The notes under the pieces were generated by a model. The model made no database searches. It was given only the letters and a program-made list of their open reading frames with translations, and was not told the origin of the DNA. From JAEUJM01 sp041908445 (lineage in GTDB: Bacteria > Actinomycetota > Acidimicrobiia > Acidimicrobiales > DATDAH01), in contig JAYRFK010000090.1 in assembly GCA_041908445.1 (NCBI GenBank), positions 1 through 64,000 of the forward strand: a stretch of 64,000 nucleotides of DNA, in the 5' to 3' direction. The stretch's first letter is position 1. Each line of letters starts with the position of its first letter. Of this stretch, positions 8,347-17,497 are shown one piece after another. The position numbers and the translations under genes are program-made.

Positions 8347-9387
8347 TCACGCGGCGGGACGGGTGGAGCGGCGGCGGCGGCGGACCACCACGGCCCGCAC
8401 GACCAGCACCGCGGCCACGACCGAGCCCAGCACCCCGGCGCCGACGGCCGCGAGGACGATCTCCTGGCGCCGGCGACCGCTCAGCGAGGCCCAGCCGCTC
8501 GGGCGGTGCGAGGCGACGTAGGCCTCCTCGTTGCTGTGCTCGGGCGTCCAGCCCGCGGCCTTCAGGCGGTCGTTGGCGACGACCCAGGGGTTGGCGAGGT
8601 AGGCGACGACGCCGGGCGGCGTCGGCGTGAGGCCGAACTTCCAGCGCCACGCCGCCACCCGGGTGACGACCCGCTCGGGCAGGCGCAGGTTGGGCCCGCG
8701 GCCGGCGAGGGCGCGCAGGTCGTCCGCCTTGATCCACCCGTCGGGGGCCACGTTGAACGCACCCCGGAGGGCGTCACGGCGGGCCAGGTCGACGGCGTCG
8801 GCGAGGTCGTCCAGGTGCACGAACTGGCTGGGCGCCTCGGCGTCGCCGGGGCGCAGGCCGCTGCCGCTCCACAGCGACTGGGCGAGCCAGGCGGTGCGCT
8901 CCTCGGCCACCGCCACGGTGGGCCGCAGCACCGCCACGGTGGCGGCCGGGTGCCCCTCGGCGAACTCGTGGGCGAGGCGCTCGACCTCGGCCCTGTGGGT
9001 CGCGTAGGCGAGGCCCGGGTTCGGCCGCACCGGGGCCTCCTCGGTGAGCGGCACCGGGTTGTTCGGCCAGGCGCCGTAGACGGTGGCGCTGGAGAGCACC
9101 ACCACGTGGCCCACGCCCGCCGATCCCGCCGCCTCCAGGAGGTGCCGGGTGCCCTCGACGTCGACCCCGCCGGCGCCGGTGCCGTCGAGCTCGGCACCGT
9201 CGGTGCGGCCCAGGTGGACCAGCGCGTCGGCGCCCTCGAGGGCGGCCTTCAGCTCGGCGACCGGGTGCTCACGGCCGTCGGCGAGGTCCAGCTCGACCAC
9301 CCGCTCGACGCCCGGATCGGCGTCGAGTCGCGCCCGCACCCGCCGCCCCAGGGCGCTCTCCACCCCGGTGAGGACAACGGTGGCCAT
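8347..9387 (-). CDS. NAD-dependent epimerase/dehydratase-family protein with C-terminal membrane tail
   Basis: 346-residue extended short-chain dehydrogenase. The N-terminal Rossmann start TGVESALGRRV fits TGxxGxxG loosely, with Ala for one Gly. An acidic residue follows for cofactor ribose binding, and the SSATVYG and YATHRAEVE segments match the S...YxxxK pattern except that the active-site Lys appears to be Arg, so activity is uncertain. The C-terminus carries one hydrophobic span (about 305-328) ending in an Arg-rich tail, which would anchor the enzyme to the membrane. The ATG at 9387 is preferred over an upstream GTG at 9423 because that one overlaps the divergent gene. A CATCGT box lies 6 nt upstream. 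Confidence 0.8.
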   Translation of the reverse strand: MATVVLTGVESALGRRVRARLDADPGVERVVELDLADGREHPVAELKAALEGADALVHLGRTDGAELDGTGAGGVDVEGTRHLLEAAGSAGVGHVVVLSSATVYGAWPNNPVPLTEEAPVRPNPGLAYATHRAEVERLAHEFAEGHPAATVAVLRPTVAVAEERTAWLAQSLWSGSGLRPGDAEAPSQFVHLDDLADAVDLARRDALRGAFNVAPDGWIKADDLRALAGRGPNLRLPERVVTRVAAWRWKFGLTPTPPGVVAYLANPWVVANDRLKAAGWTPEHSNEEAYVASHRPSGWASLSGRRRQEIVLAAVGAGVLGSVVAAVLVVRAVVVRRRRRSTRPAA

Positions 9388-9404
9388 CGCTCTACGATGC
9401 CCGT
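9388..9404. promoter_or_regulatory. 17-bp divergent start-to-start region with overlapping -10 boxes
   Basis: Only 17 bp separate the ATG of the epimerase-like gene (minus) from the GTG of the metalloprotease gene (plus). TACGAT (9393-9398, plus) ends 6 nt before the GTG. On the minus strand CATCGT (9394-9399) ends 6 nt before the ATG. The two boxes overlap by five bases in the near-symmetric heptamer TACGATG, so both leaderless transcripts probably start from the same melted region. Confidence 0.6.
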
Positions 9405-10667
9405 GTGAGCGATCCCGGTCCACTCGGGGACGATCCGTTCAAGGGCATGCCCTTCTTCGGCGACCTCGCCAAGATGCTCCAGAAGCAGGGGCCGGTGAGC
9501 TGGGAGGCGGCGGGCCAGCTCGCCCTCTCGATCGCCAGCGGCGGCGAGTCCGAGCCCAACGTCGACCCGATGGAGCGCATCCGGGTCGAGCAGCTGGCGC
9601 GCGTCGCCGAGCTGCAGGTCGCCGATGCCACCGGCCTCACCCCGTCGGCGTCAGGCCGCGGCGTGACCGTCCTGCCCGTCACCCGCACCCAGTGGGTGCA
9701 GCACAGCCTCGACGCCTACCGCCCGCTGTTCGAGCGCCTGGCCACCTCGCTCGCCGCGCCCCCGACCCCGCCGGACGCCGCCGACCCGGCCGACCCGTTC
9801 GGCGGCGCCGACCCGGCCAACCTGCTCGGTCCGCTCATGGCCATGATCGGGCCGATGATGCTCGGCATGACCGCCGGGTCGATGCTCGGGCACCTCTCCC
9901 GGCGCTCGTTCGGCCAGTACGACCTGCCCATCCCCCGCCCGGAGAGCGACGAGCTCCTCCTCGTCATCGCCAACCTCGACGAGTTCGGCGAGGAGTGGAG
10001 CCTGCCGCCGGACGACCTGCGGCTGTGGATCTGCCTGCACGAGATCGCCCACCACGCGGTGCTCGGGGTGCCCCACGTCCGGGCGCGCCTGACCGGGATG
10101 CTCGAGGAGTACGTCTCGGGCTTCGACCCCGACCCGCACGCCCTCGAGGCCCGGCTCGGCGACCTCGACCCCACGAGCGGCGACGCCATGGCCAGCTTCC
10201 AGCAGGCCCTCTCCGACCCCGAGGCCCTGCTCGGCGCGGTGCGCTCCCCCGCCCAGCTCGAGCTCCTGCCCCGGCTCGAGGCCCTGGTGGCGGTGATCGT
10301 GGGGTACGTCGACCACGTCATGGACCGCGTCGGCGGCCGCCTCATCGGCTCCTACGACATGCTCACCGAGGCGCTCCGACGCCGGCGGGTCACCGCCGAC
10401 GAATCCGACCGCTTCGTCGAGCGCCTCCTCGGCCTCGAGCTCGGCCAGGACCAGTACGGCCGGGGCGAGGCGTTCATCGCCGGCGTCGTCGACCGGGCCG
10501 GCACCGACGTCCTCGAGCGCCTGTGGGCGGACGAGGCCGACCTCCCCACGCCCGCCGAGGTCGACGCCCCGGGGCTGTGGCTGGCCCGCCTCGGCGTGGA
10601 GTTCGAGCTCCCCGCCGACCTCGAGGTCCCCGACGACCTGTCGGGCCTCGACGACCCCGACGCCTAG
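9405..10667 (+). CDS. Zinc-dependent metalloprotease-like protein (DUF2342/zincin_2 family)
   Basis: 420-residue soluble protein of an actinobacterial family of putative zinc hydrolases often annotated as F420-biosynthesis-associated or zinc-dependent metalloprotease. The zinc motif HEIAHH is present near residue 210 (LHEIAHHAVLGVPHVR), and a Gly/Met-rich hydrophobic stretch near 140-165 (MAMIGPMMLGMTAG) precedes it, as in the family. The substrate is unknown. The GTG at 9405 lies 6 nt after a TACGAT box, suggesting a leaderless message. It converges with the MOSC gene across a hairpin. Confidence 0.85.
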   Translation: MSDPGPLGDDPFKGMPFFGDLAKMLQKQGPVSWEAAGQLALSIASGGESEPNVDPMERIRVEQLARVAELQVADATGLTPSASGRGVTVLPVTRTQWVQHSLDAYRPLFERLATSLAAPPTPPDAADPADPFGGADPANLLGPLMAMIGPMMLGMTAGSMLGHLSRRSFGQYDLPIPRPESDELLLVIANLDEFGEEWSLPPDDLRLWICLHEIAHHAVLGVPHVRARLTGMLEEYVSGFDPDPHALEARLGDLDPTSGDAMASFQQALSDPEALLGAVRSPAQLELLPRLEALVAVIVGYVDHVMDRVGGRLIGSYDMLTEALRRRRVTADESDRFVERLLGLELGQDQYGRGEAFIAGVVDRAGTDVLERLWADEADLPTPAEVDAPGLWLARLGVEFELPADLEVPDDLSGLDDPDA

Positions 10668-10695
10668 CGGCGCCGGGCGACGCCGAGCCGAATCC

Positions 10696-10713
10696 GGCGG
10701 CCGGTGGGCCGCC
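10696..10713. terminator. Hairpin between convergent genes
   Basis: GGCGGCC and GGCCGCC pair as a 7-bp stem around GGTG, between the metalloprotease stop (10667) and the MOSC stop (10713). It could end transcription from both sides. Confidence 0.45.
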
Positions 10714-11522
10714 TAGGCGTCGGCCCCGTCTGACGCCGGCACGAACACGACGGGGTCGCCCACCGCCACCTCGCCGGCCCCGGCCAGGGTGCAGTAGAGC
10801 CCCAGGTTGCCGCCGTGGTGGTGGTTGATGGTCTTGAGGATGTCGAGGTCGCGGCCCAGGCCGTTCTGGGGGCGCGTGGTCATGGGGCAGCGGATGGTCG
10901 GCTGGTCGGCCACCACCTCGACGCCGCCGAAGCGCAGGCGGCCGCCCACCCAGGCGTCCTCGACGTAGCCCTCGCCGTCGGCCTCGATCAGCACCGTGGG
11001 ACGGAAGCGGTCCACCGCCCACTCCCCGTCGGGGTGCTCCGCCGCGGCCGCGGCGATGCTGGCCGTGGTCAGCACGTGGACGTCGGCGAGGTCGAAGAAG
11101 GTGCCCGCCGGCCCCGCCCACTCGAACACGTCCTGGGTCTCGTCGTCGAGGTTGAAGCTCATGGTGAACGGCCGGGCGCCGTCCGCCGGCGGCGGCTCGA
11201 CCCGCACGTCGACGCCCAACCACCGGCTCACCGCCGCCCCGGCGGCCGCCGAGGGGGCCGGGAGCCAGTCGCCGCCGGGCACCCGGACCTCGATGCCCGT
11301 GGGGGTCGTGCGCGCGTCGGCGTCGAGCAGCTCGTGCACCCGCTTCGCCGACAGGACGTGGCCGCTGGCGGCCTCCACCACGCCGAGGCGGCGGTCGCCC
11401 TCCATCCCCCGGGGGCCGAAGGCGACCCGGTCGAGGCGCTCGCCCTGGAACGACTTCACCGGGTAGCGGTGCAGCGCCGCCACCCGACCGACCACCACAC
11501 CCTCGTCTGCCCGGTCCGTCAT
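10713..11522 (-). CDS. MOSC domain-containing protein (YcbX/mARC-like)
   Basis: 269-residue protein with an N-terminal MOSC beta-barrel (VAALHRYPVKSFQGE, RGMEGDRRLGVV) and a C-terminal MOSC domain with VDRFRPTVLIE and the RCPMTT segment, which provides the Cys used to bind sulfur or molybdenum cofactor in this family. Homologues are moco-dependent reductases of N-hydroxylated compounds or sulfur carriers; which applies here cannot be told. The ATG at 11522 is chosen; a GTG six codons upstream is possible. It lies 14 bp after the MFS gene, probably in the same transcript. With moaE it is the second molybdenum-related gene in the window. Confidence 0.87.
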   Translation of the reverse strand: MTDRADEGVVVGRVAALHRYPVKSFQGERLDRVAFGPRGMEGDRRLGVVEAASGHVLSAKRVHELLDADARTTPTGIEVRVPGGDWLPAPSAAAGAAVSRWLGVDVRVEPPPADGARPFTMSFNLDDETQDVFEWAGPAGTFFDLADVHVLTTASIAAAAAEHPDGEWAVDRFRPTVLIEADGEGYVEDAWVGGRLRFGGVEVVADQPTIRCPMTTRPQNGLGRDLDILKTINHHHGGNLGLYCTLAGAGEVAVGDPVVFVPASDGADA

Positions 11523-11536
11523 GGCGCCATCCTCGC

Positions 11537-13054
11537 TCACGGCGACGACCGCCGGGCGCGACGACGCGTCGCCGTGGTGGTGTCGGTGCGCCGCCGGTGC
11601 GTCGACCGGTGGCTCCGGCGGGCACCGGCGGACGGGCCCGCCGGTGCGGCGAGCGGGTCGAGGGGGTCGAGCGGGTCGTCGTCGCCGCCCGTGCCGGGCA
11701 CCGCCGCCTGGGTGCCGTCCTTGCGCCGGCGCGCCCGGAGGTGCGCGAACCAGGCCTTGGCCGACGTGCGGAGCGAGGCGGGCCCCTCGGGCTCCCGATG
11801 GCGGCGCCCCGCGGGCCGGCTGGCCCGCTCGCGCATGCTGCGCCGGCCGATCACGTAGGACGCCAGGGCGAACCCGGCGGCGATGGCGACGAGCAGCATC
11901 CCGAGCGAGGCGGGGATGGGGAGCAGGACCGGGAGGAAGGCCCCGAGGACCCAGTAGATCTGGAACCGGGTCTCGAAGCGGGCGAACATCCGGCCCCGGT
12001 TGGCGTCGGGCGCGTCGCGCTGGACGATCGAGTCGAAGGCCAGCTTGGCCGCACCCGCGGTGATGCCGATGGACAGGGCCACGAAGGCCATCCCCCAGAG
12101 GCCGCCCACCCAGGCCGCCATCAGCGAGGCCACGACGGTGGCGGTGAGGGCGCCGATGAGCATGTCCTCCTCGCCCGTCGTGCGGCGGATCTTGGGCGAG
12201 AGCGCGGCGCCGAGCAGCCCGCCCGCCGCGCTGGCGGCCACGATGAACCCGAAGTGCCAGGTGGGGTCGTCGTTGCGGCGCAGCTCGAAGGCCAGCAGGA
12301 ACGCGAGGAAGCCGACCACGCCCCGGAGCAGGCCCATGGCCCCGGACGAGAGCTGGATGCCGGTGCCGTGGAGCTCCTCGCGCTCGGCCTCGGTGCGGGG
12401 CTCGGGCGCCACCGCGGTGTTCGGCAGCCGGCTCGAGGCCATGGCGGCGACGGTGAAGACCATGGCCGCGAGCCCGATCACCCACTCCGAGCCGCCGAGC
12501 TTGAGGAGCACCAGGCCCGGGATCACCGCCACCACGCCGGCGAGCCCGGAGATGAGCGAGAGCTTGGAGTTGGCCTCGACGAGCTCGGCATCGGTGCGGA
12601 CCGTCGTCGGGACGATGGCGCTCTTGGCGACCTGGTAGCCCTTGCCCAGCACGAGGATGGCGAAGGCCTCGGGGAACAGCAGCAGGCTGTCGAGGTCCCC
12701 GACCATGAAGATGCAGATCACCACCCGCAGGGCGGCCGAGCCCATGATCATCCACTTGCGGCCCGCGCGGGCGCGATCGATGGCGGGGCCGATCAGCGGC
12801 GAGACCACGGCGAACGGCGCCATGGTGAAGAGGAGGTAGAGGGCGATCCGCCAGCGCGCCGCGGTGGGGTCGATGCTGAAGAACAGCGAGTTGGCGAGGG
12901 CCAGCGCGATGAGGGCGTCGCCCGCCACCGAGAACGCGTGGACGCGGGCCAGCCGGGCGAAGGGCGAGCTGATGAACTGGTCCTGAGGGTGATCGGACGA
13001 GGGCGGGCGCCGCGGCCGCCAGCGGGGGCCCGCGGGGCTTTCCGGCTCGCTCAC
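11537..13054 (-). CDS. MFS-type transporter
   Basis: 505-residue multi-spanning protein with about 12 hydrophobic segments and long hydrophilic termini. The first loop after TM2 carries D-R-A-R-A-G-R-K, the canonical MFS loop 2-3 motif. The C-terminal ~90 residues are charged, Arg/Ser/Thr-rich and predicted cytoplasmic. The substrate is unknown. The GTG at 13054 (V-S-E-P-E-S) is supported by a TACGAT box (13062-13067, minus) 7 nt upstream; an alternative ATG at 13078 would start upstream of that box. Cotranscribed with the MOSC gene. Confidence 0.85.
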   Translation of the reverse strand: MSEPESPAGPRWRPRRPPSSDHPQDQFISSPFARLARVHAFSVAGDALIALALANSLFFSIDPTAARWRIALYLLFTMAPFAVVSPLIGPAIDRARAGRKWMIMGSAALRVVICIFMVGDLDSLLLFPEAFAILVLGKGYQVAKSAIVPTTVRTDAELVEANSKLSLISGLAGVVAVIPGLVLLKLGGSEWVIGLAAMVFTVAAMASSRLPNTAVAPEPRTEAEREELHGTGIQLSSGAMGLLRGVVGFLAFLLAFELRRNDDPTWHFGFIVAASAAGGLLGAALSPKIRRTTGEEDMLIGALTATVVASLMAAWVGGLWGMAFVALSIGITAGAAKLAFDSIVQRDAPDANRGRMFARFETRFQIYWVLGAFLPVLLPIPASLGMLLVAIAAGFALASYVIGRRSMRERASRPAGRRHREPEGPASLRTSAKAWFAHLRARRRKDGTQAAVPGTGGDDDPLDPLDPLAAPAGPSAGARRSHRSTHRRRTDTTTATRRRARRSSP

Positions 13055-13132
13055 GGCGCCAATCGTAGAGGGGGGCACGCTCGACCCCTTTCCCCGCCCG
13101 CGAGGCGTGGAACCCGACGTCGCCAGCCGAAC

Positions 13133-15469
13133 CTACTCGCTGCGCAGCGCACCGGCGGGCCTCCGGTGGCCGGCCAGCCAGGCCGCGGGCCCGGCGACGA
13201 CCAGCGCCACCACCAGGGCGCCCGTAGGGACGCCCAGCACCACGGCCGCCGTCACGAGGGCGTCGCCCTGCACCGCGGAGCTCTCGGCCACCAGCCGCCA
13301 CAGCGTACGGCCGAGGGCCACGCCGACGGGGAGGCCGATCGCGGCGCCGAGGGCGGTGGCGACGACCGCCATCACCACGACCACCACCCCCGCCTCGGCC
13401 GGCGTGTGGCCGAGCACCCGCAGGACGGCGAGGTCCCGGCGCCGGCGCCGCGCCGAGACCCAGAGCGCGTTCGCGACCGCCGCCACCCCGATGACCGCGA
13501 GGAAGGCGGTCAGCACCTCGGGGAGGCGGCCGAGCTGGCCCAGGTTGTCGATCTCGGCGGGCGGCGCGGCGTCGGTCAGCTCGTAGTCCTCGCCGTAGCG
13601 GGCCCGCACCTCGGCGACCGACCGGCCGGGCGCCACGTCCACGACGATCTCGGTGAAGGGGGCGGTCCCGCCCAGACGCTCGGCCCCGGCGGGCGTGACC
13701 AGGGCCTGGTAGCCGAACCCGCCGTTGCCCAGGTCGGGACCGACGCCGATGCCGACCACTCGCAGGCGCTGCGCCGGGCCGGCCAGCACCTCGTCGCCGA
13801 CGCCGACCCCGAGCGAGTCGGCCAGCTTGGGCTCGAGCACGACCTGGTCCGTGGCCGTGGGCAGGACGCCGTCGCTGATCCACCACGGTGCGTGGCCCCG
13901 CAGGTCCTCGTAGGCGCTGACGTAGCGCCGCTGGTCGCCGAGGCGCACCGTCGTCTGGGTGAAGCGGGTCGCCCCCGCCACGTCCGGGTCGTCGGCCACC
14001 GCGTCCGCCGCGGCGGCATCGGCGTCGACGATGGCGAAGTCGCCGCCCCACCCGTAGCGCTCAGGGGTGGTGACGAGGCGGTCGAGGCTCGCGGCGAAGA
14101 CCAGCCCGGCGGCCACCCCCATGACCGCTACGGCCACGCCGGCCATCGCCGAGCGCATCGGCGCGGCGGCCCGGTCGCCGCCGAGCGTGAAGCGCAGCCC
14201 GATGGTGGACGGCGTGCCCGCCGGCCAGCGGCCGGTGCGGACCGTCGACGGCGCCCACCGGGCGTGGCGACGGTCACGGCGGGACGTGGCCACCAGGGTG
14301 AGGGCCACCACGGCCCCGACGACGAGGGCGGTGAGCAGCGCGCCGGCGGCCAGCACGCCGACGTTCACGGCCCGGCCGGGATGGGGCTCGAGCGAGCGCA
14401 ACGAGCCGAGCGGCTCGAGGCCGGCGGCGGCGATCCCGCCGACCACCACGAGCACGGCCGCGCCGAGGGCGACCGGCAGCGCCGCGAGCAGGCGGGCGGC
14501 CAGCACCTGCCCCGAGGTCACGCCGAGGGCGGCGTGGACCGACTCGGACCGGGTGGCCGCGCCGTGGTAGCGGCTGAAGCCCTGGGCGAGGAGGAACAGG
14601 GCCACGAGGGTGGCCACCCCGGCGAACGCCGCGAGGCCGGCGCCGAGCACGCGGGCCGTGGTCTGGACCTCGGCCCGCGCCGCGTCCGGCACCTCGACCT
14701 GGAAGACGTCGAACTCCTCGCCGCCCGGGGCCACCGCGAAGTCGTCCGCGAGCGCGTCCACCTGGCGGCGCAGCTCGGGCACCCCGGCGGCACCGCCGGC
14801 CAGGCGCAGCAGCACCACCCGCGTGGCGTCGAGGGCGTCGGGGTGGGCGGCGACGAACCCGGGTGAGGTGACGATCGGGGGCACGCCCTCGCTGCCGCCG
14901 GCCATCTGGTAGGTGCCGACGAGGCGGAGGTCGACCTGCGGGCCCCCGGGGCGCCCGAAGCCCGAGTCGAAGGACCGGTAGTCCTCCGCGGTCAGGAAGG
15001 TGAGCGGGACGGGGTCGCCGAGCCGCACGCCCACCGCGCCCAACTGGTCGGCCATGTCCGCCGCCACCATGGCCTCGTCGGTCGCCTCGGGGTCGGGCGC
15101 CCGCCCGCTCACCACGAGGGGACGGAAGAGGCCCGCGGGCGGCGCCTCGTCGGCGCCCACCACGCCGAGGTACACCTTCTCGTCGCGGACCGCCCCCACC
15201 CCGACGTCGACGGTCCAGGCCGCCTCCACGCCCGCCAGCCCCTCGAGGGCCCGCACCGCGGGGCCGGGCGGCGAGGCGTTGACGAACACCTGCGCGTCGG
15301 CCGGCCGGGTGGCGGCGGCCAGGCGGTCGAAGCTCGTGGTCGTGCGCCGGGCCAGCGCCGCCGCCGAGGTCACCACCCCACCGCCCAGTGCGGCGAGCAC
15401 GGTGAGTGCGACGAGCGCGGGCCACCGCCGGCGGACCTCGGCCTTGGCGAGCAGCAGGACGGCGCTCAT
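13133..15469 (-). CDS. FtsX/MacB-family ABC transporter permease without an adjacent ATPase
   Basis: 778-residue permease with a FtsX-like layout: TM1 near residues 15-35, a large extracellular domain, three TMs around 270-410, then a second copy (TM near 450, extracellular region, three TMs near 660-770). The two-copy arrangement is typical of lipoprotein or antimicrobial-peptide exporters of the MacB/LolC type. Such permeases need an ABC ATPase; none is encoded within several genes on either side, so it may use one encoded elsewhere. It starts 46 bp after regX3 and could be read through from the phosphate operon. The longer open frame upstream runs through regX3. Confidence 0.85.
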   Translation of the reverse strand: MSAVLLLAKAEVRRRWPALVALTVLAALGGGVVTSAAALARRTTTSFDRLAAATRPADAQVFVNASPPGPAVRALEGLAGVEAAWTVDVGVGAVRDEKVYLGVVGADEAPPAGLFRPLVVSGRAPDPEATDEAMVAADMADQLGAVGVRLGDPVPLTFLTAEDYRSFDSGFGRPGGPQVDLRLVGTYQMAGGSEGVPPIVTSPGFVAAHPDALDATRVVLLRLAGGAAGVPELRRQVDALADDFAVAPGGEEFDVFQVEVPDAARAEVQTTARVLGAGLAAFAGVATLVALFLLAQGFSRYHGAATRSESVHAALGVTSGQVLAARLLAALPVALGAAVLVVVGGIAAAGLEPLGSLRSLEPHPGRAVNVGVLAAGALLTALVVGAVVALTLVATSRRDRRHARWAPSTVRTGRWPAGTPSTIGLRFTLGGDRAAAPMRSAMAGVAVAVMGVAAGLVFAASLDRLVTTPERYGWGGDFAIVDADAAAADAVADDPDVAGATRFTQTTVRLGDQRRYVSAYEDLRGHAPWWISDGVLPTATDQVVLEPKLADSLGVGVGDEVLAGPAQRLRVVGIGVGPDLGNGGFGYQALVTPAGAERLGGTAPFTEIVVDVAPGRSVAEVRARYGEDYELTDAAPPAEIDNLGQLGRLPEVLTAFLAVIGVAAVANALWVSARRRRRDLAVLRVLGHTPAEAGVVVVVMAVVATALGAAIGLPVGVALGRTLWRLVAESSAVQGDALVTAAVVLGVPTGALVVALVVAGPAAWLAGHRRPAGALRSE

Positions 15470-15515
15470 GACCGGGGTCGGGGCAGGGTGGGCTCCAGGG
15501 GGGCAGGTCCGGGGG

Positions 15516-16226
15516 CTACGTCCGGGGGGCGTCGTACTTGTACCCCAAGCCGCGGATCGTGATGATCCGGGTGGGGCTCGACGGGTCCTCCTCCACCTTG
15601 GCGCGGAGCCGCTTGACGTGCACATCGAGGGTCTTGGTGTCGCCGACGTAGTCGTGGCCCCACACCCGGTCGATGAGCACGTCGCGGGTGAGCACCCGGC
15701 CCGCGTTGTCGAGCAGCAGGGCCAGCAGCTCGAACTCCTTCAGCGGCAGGTTGACCGGCTCGCCGCGGATCGTGACCTCGTGGCGGTCGGGGTCGAGCAC
15801 GACGTCGCCGACGGCCAGCGCCTCGCCCGAGCGCTCGGCGGGCAGGGCGTCCGCCGGGGCGCGGCGCAGCACGGCCCGCATGCGGGCCACGAGCTCACGG
15901 AGCCGGTACGGCTTGGTGACGTAGTCGTCGGCGCCGACCTCGAGGCCGACGACCGTGTCGATCTCGGCGCCCTTGGCCGTCACCATGATGATGGGCACCT
16001 TCGAGCGGGAGCGCAGCTCCCGGCAGACGTCGATGCCGGACACCTTGGGCAACATGACGTCGAGCAGCACGAGGTCGGGCGCCACCGCGTCGAAGACGTC
16101 CAGGGCCTCGGCGCCGTCCTTGGCGACCTGGACGCGGAAGCCTTCGCGCTTGAGGCCGACGGTCAGGGCGTCGACGAACGAGTCCTCGTCCTCGACGATG
16201 AGCACGGTGGGGGTGGCGACGGTCAT
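15516..16226 (-). CDS. regX3: Two-component response regulator, OmpR/PhoB family (RegX3-like)
   Basis: 236-residue regulator. The receiver domain (1-120) has the phospho-acceptor in LVLLDVMLP near residue 53, the acidic pocket VEDED, and Thr and Lys in VTAKGA and YVTKPY. The winged-helix DNA-binding domain (about 135-232) carries LTRDVLIDRVWG and RTIDVHVKRLR-like motifs (here KTLDVHVKRLR). It is predicted to bind GTTCACC-type PHO boxes such as those found upstream of both pstS genes here. Its ATG overlaps the senX3 stop by one base. It is the last member of the phosphate operon. Confidence 0.92.
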   Translation of the reverse strand: MTVATPTVLIVEDEDSFVDALTVGLKREGFRVQVAKDGAEALDVFDAVAPDLVLLDVMLPKVSGIDVCRELRSRSKVPIIMVTAKGAEIDTVVGLEVGADDYVTKPYRLRELVARMRAVLRRAPADALPAERSGEALAVGDVVLDPDRHEVTIRGEPVNLPLKEFELLALLLDNAGRVLTRDVLIDRVWGHDYVGDTKTLDVHVKRLRAKVEEDPSSPTRIITIRGLGYKYDAPRT

Positions 16227-17497
16227 CAGCGGGTGGCCCCCTGGGGCTCGGTGGCGGCGCCGGCGCCGGGGCCCTCGGCCCGTGGCGGCCGAACGGGGCC
16301 CGCGGGGAGGCGGAGGGTGAAGGTGGCGCCCTCGCCCTCGCGGGAGTCGACGAGCACCTCGCCGCCGTGGTTGCCGGCGACGTGACGGACGATGGCGAGG
16401 CCCAGCCCGGTGCCCCCGGTGTCGCGGCTGCGACCGCGGTCGACCCGGTAGAAGCGCTCGAAGATGCGCTCCTGGTCCCGGGCCGGGATGCCGGGGCCCT
16501 CGTCCACGACCGAGCAGGTGACCCAGCCGCCGTCGAGCCGGCCGACCACGTCGACCCGACCTCCGGCGTCGGAGTACTTCACCGCGTTGTCGACCAGGTT
16601 GAACAGCGCCGAGGCGAGCTGGCGGGGGTCGCCGACGACGGCGAGCCCCTCGGGGACGTCCGCCTCCAGGACGACGTCGCGGGCCGCCGCGGCGGGCGCG
16701 GCACGCGCCACGACCTCCCGGACCAGCGGGGCGACGGCCACGGGCACGCGCCCGGCGCCCTGGTCGGCCTCGATGCTGCTGAGCGCGAGCAGGTCGTCGA
16801 TGGTCTCGCCCACCCGGGACGCCTCGTCGAGCATCCGTCGGGCCAGGCGGTCCCGGTCCTCGGCCTCGTCCGCGTCGAGCAGGGTCTCGGCGAGCAGCTG
16901 GAGGGCGCCGACCGGCGTCTTCAGCTCGTGGCTGATGTTGGCGACGAAGTCCCGCCGGATGTTCTCGAGGCGCCGGCGCTCGGAGACGTCCTCGATCACC
17001 GCGAGACCACCGGTCGTCGCGCCGTCCTCGGTCAGGGGCAGGGGGTAGGCGTCGAGCTGCACGACCCGGCGGGGCGGGCCGTAGAGCTCCACCTCGGTCG
17101 CCGTGGCGGTCCCCGCCACGGCCGCCTCCAGCAGCTCCGTGACCGCGGCCGACACCAGCGCGTCGCCGTGCCGGGCGCCGGCCAGGGCGGCCCCGACCGC
17201 GTTCTGGAACACGATGGCGCCCTGGGCGTCGCAGATCACCACCCCCTGGGGGATGGCGTCGATGGCGCGCACCAGGCGGGCGGCGGTGACCGCCTCCTCC
17301 CGGGCGTCGGCGGCCGCGGCGATGGCCTCGTCGAGCTCGTCGAGGTGGACCGGCAGCGAGCCCCCCACGGTCGGCGAGCGCCCTTCCAGCCGGCCCACGG
17401 CCCGCGCCACGCGTCGGGCCGCGTGGTGCTCGCGTCGCAGCAGCGCCCCCACGGTCGCGACGCCGGCCACGACCACCGCGACGAGGGCCGGGACCAT
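16226..17497 (-). CDS. senX3: Phosphate-sensing sensor histidine kinase (SenX3-like)
   Basis: 423-residue histidine kinase: one N-terminal hydrophobic span (about 2-18), a PAS-like domain (about 75-185), the dimerisation/phospho-acceptor helix with NISHELKTPVGAL, and an HATPase domain with N box (LVDNAVKYS), G1 (DEGPGIP), F box (ERFYR) and G2 (GTGLGLAI). SenX3 family members have one or two TMs and signal phosphate limitation through PstSCAB-PhoU. The ATG at 17497 overlaps the surE stop by one base (TGATG). The surrounding pst and phoU genes make its pathway assignment firm. Confidence 0.92.
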   Translation of the reverse strand: MVPALVAVVVAGVATVGALLRREHHAARRVARAVGRLEGRSPTVGGSLPVHLDELDEAIAAAADAREEAVTAARLVRAIDAIPQGVVICDAQGAIVFQNAVGAALAGARHGDALVSAAVTELLEAAVAGTATATEVELYGPPRRVVQLDAYPLPLTEDGATTGGLAVIEDVSERRRLENIRRDFVANISHELKTPVGALQLLAETLLDADEAEDRDRLARRMLDEASRVGETIDDLLALSSIEADQGAGRVPVAVAPLVREVVARAAPAAAARDVVLEADVPEGLAVVGDPRQLASALFNLVDNAVKYSDAGGRVDVVGRLDGGWVTCSVVDEGPGIPARDQERIFERFYRVDRGRSRDTGGTGLGLAIVRHVAGNHGGEVLVDSREGEGATFTLRLPAGPVRPPRAEGPGAGAATEPQGATR

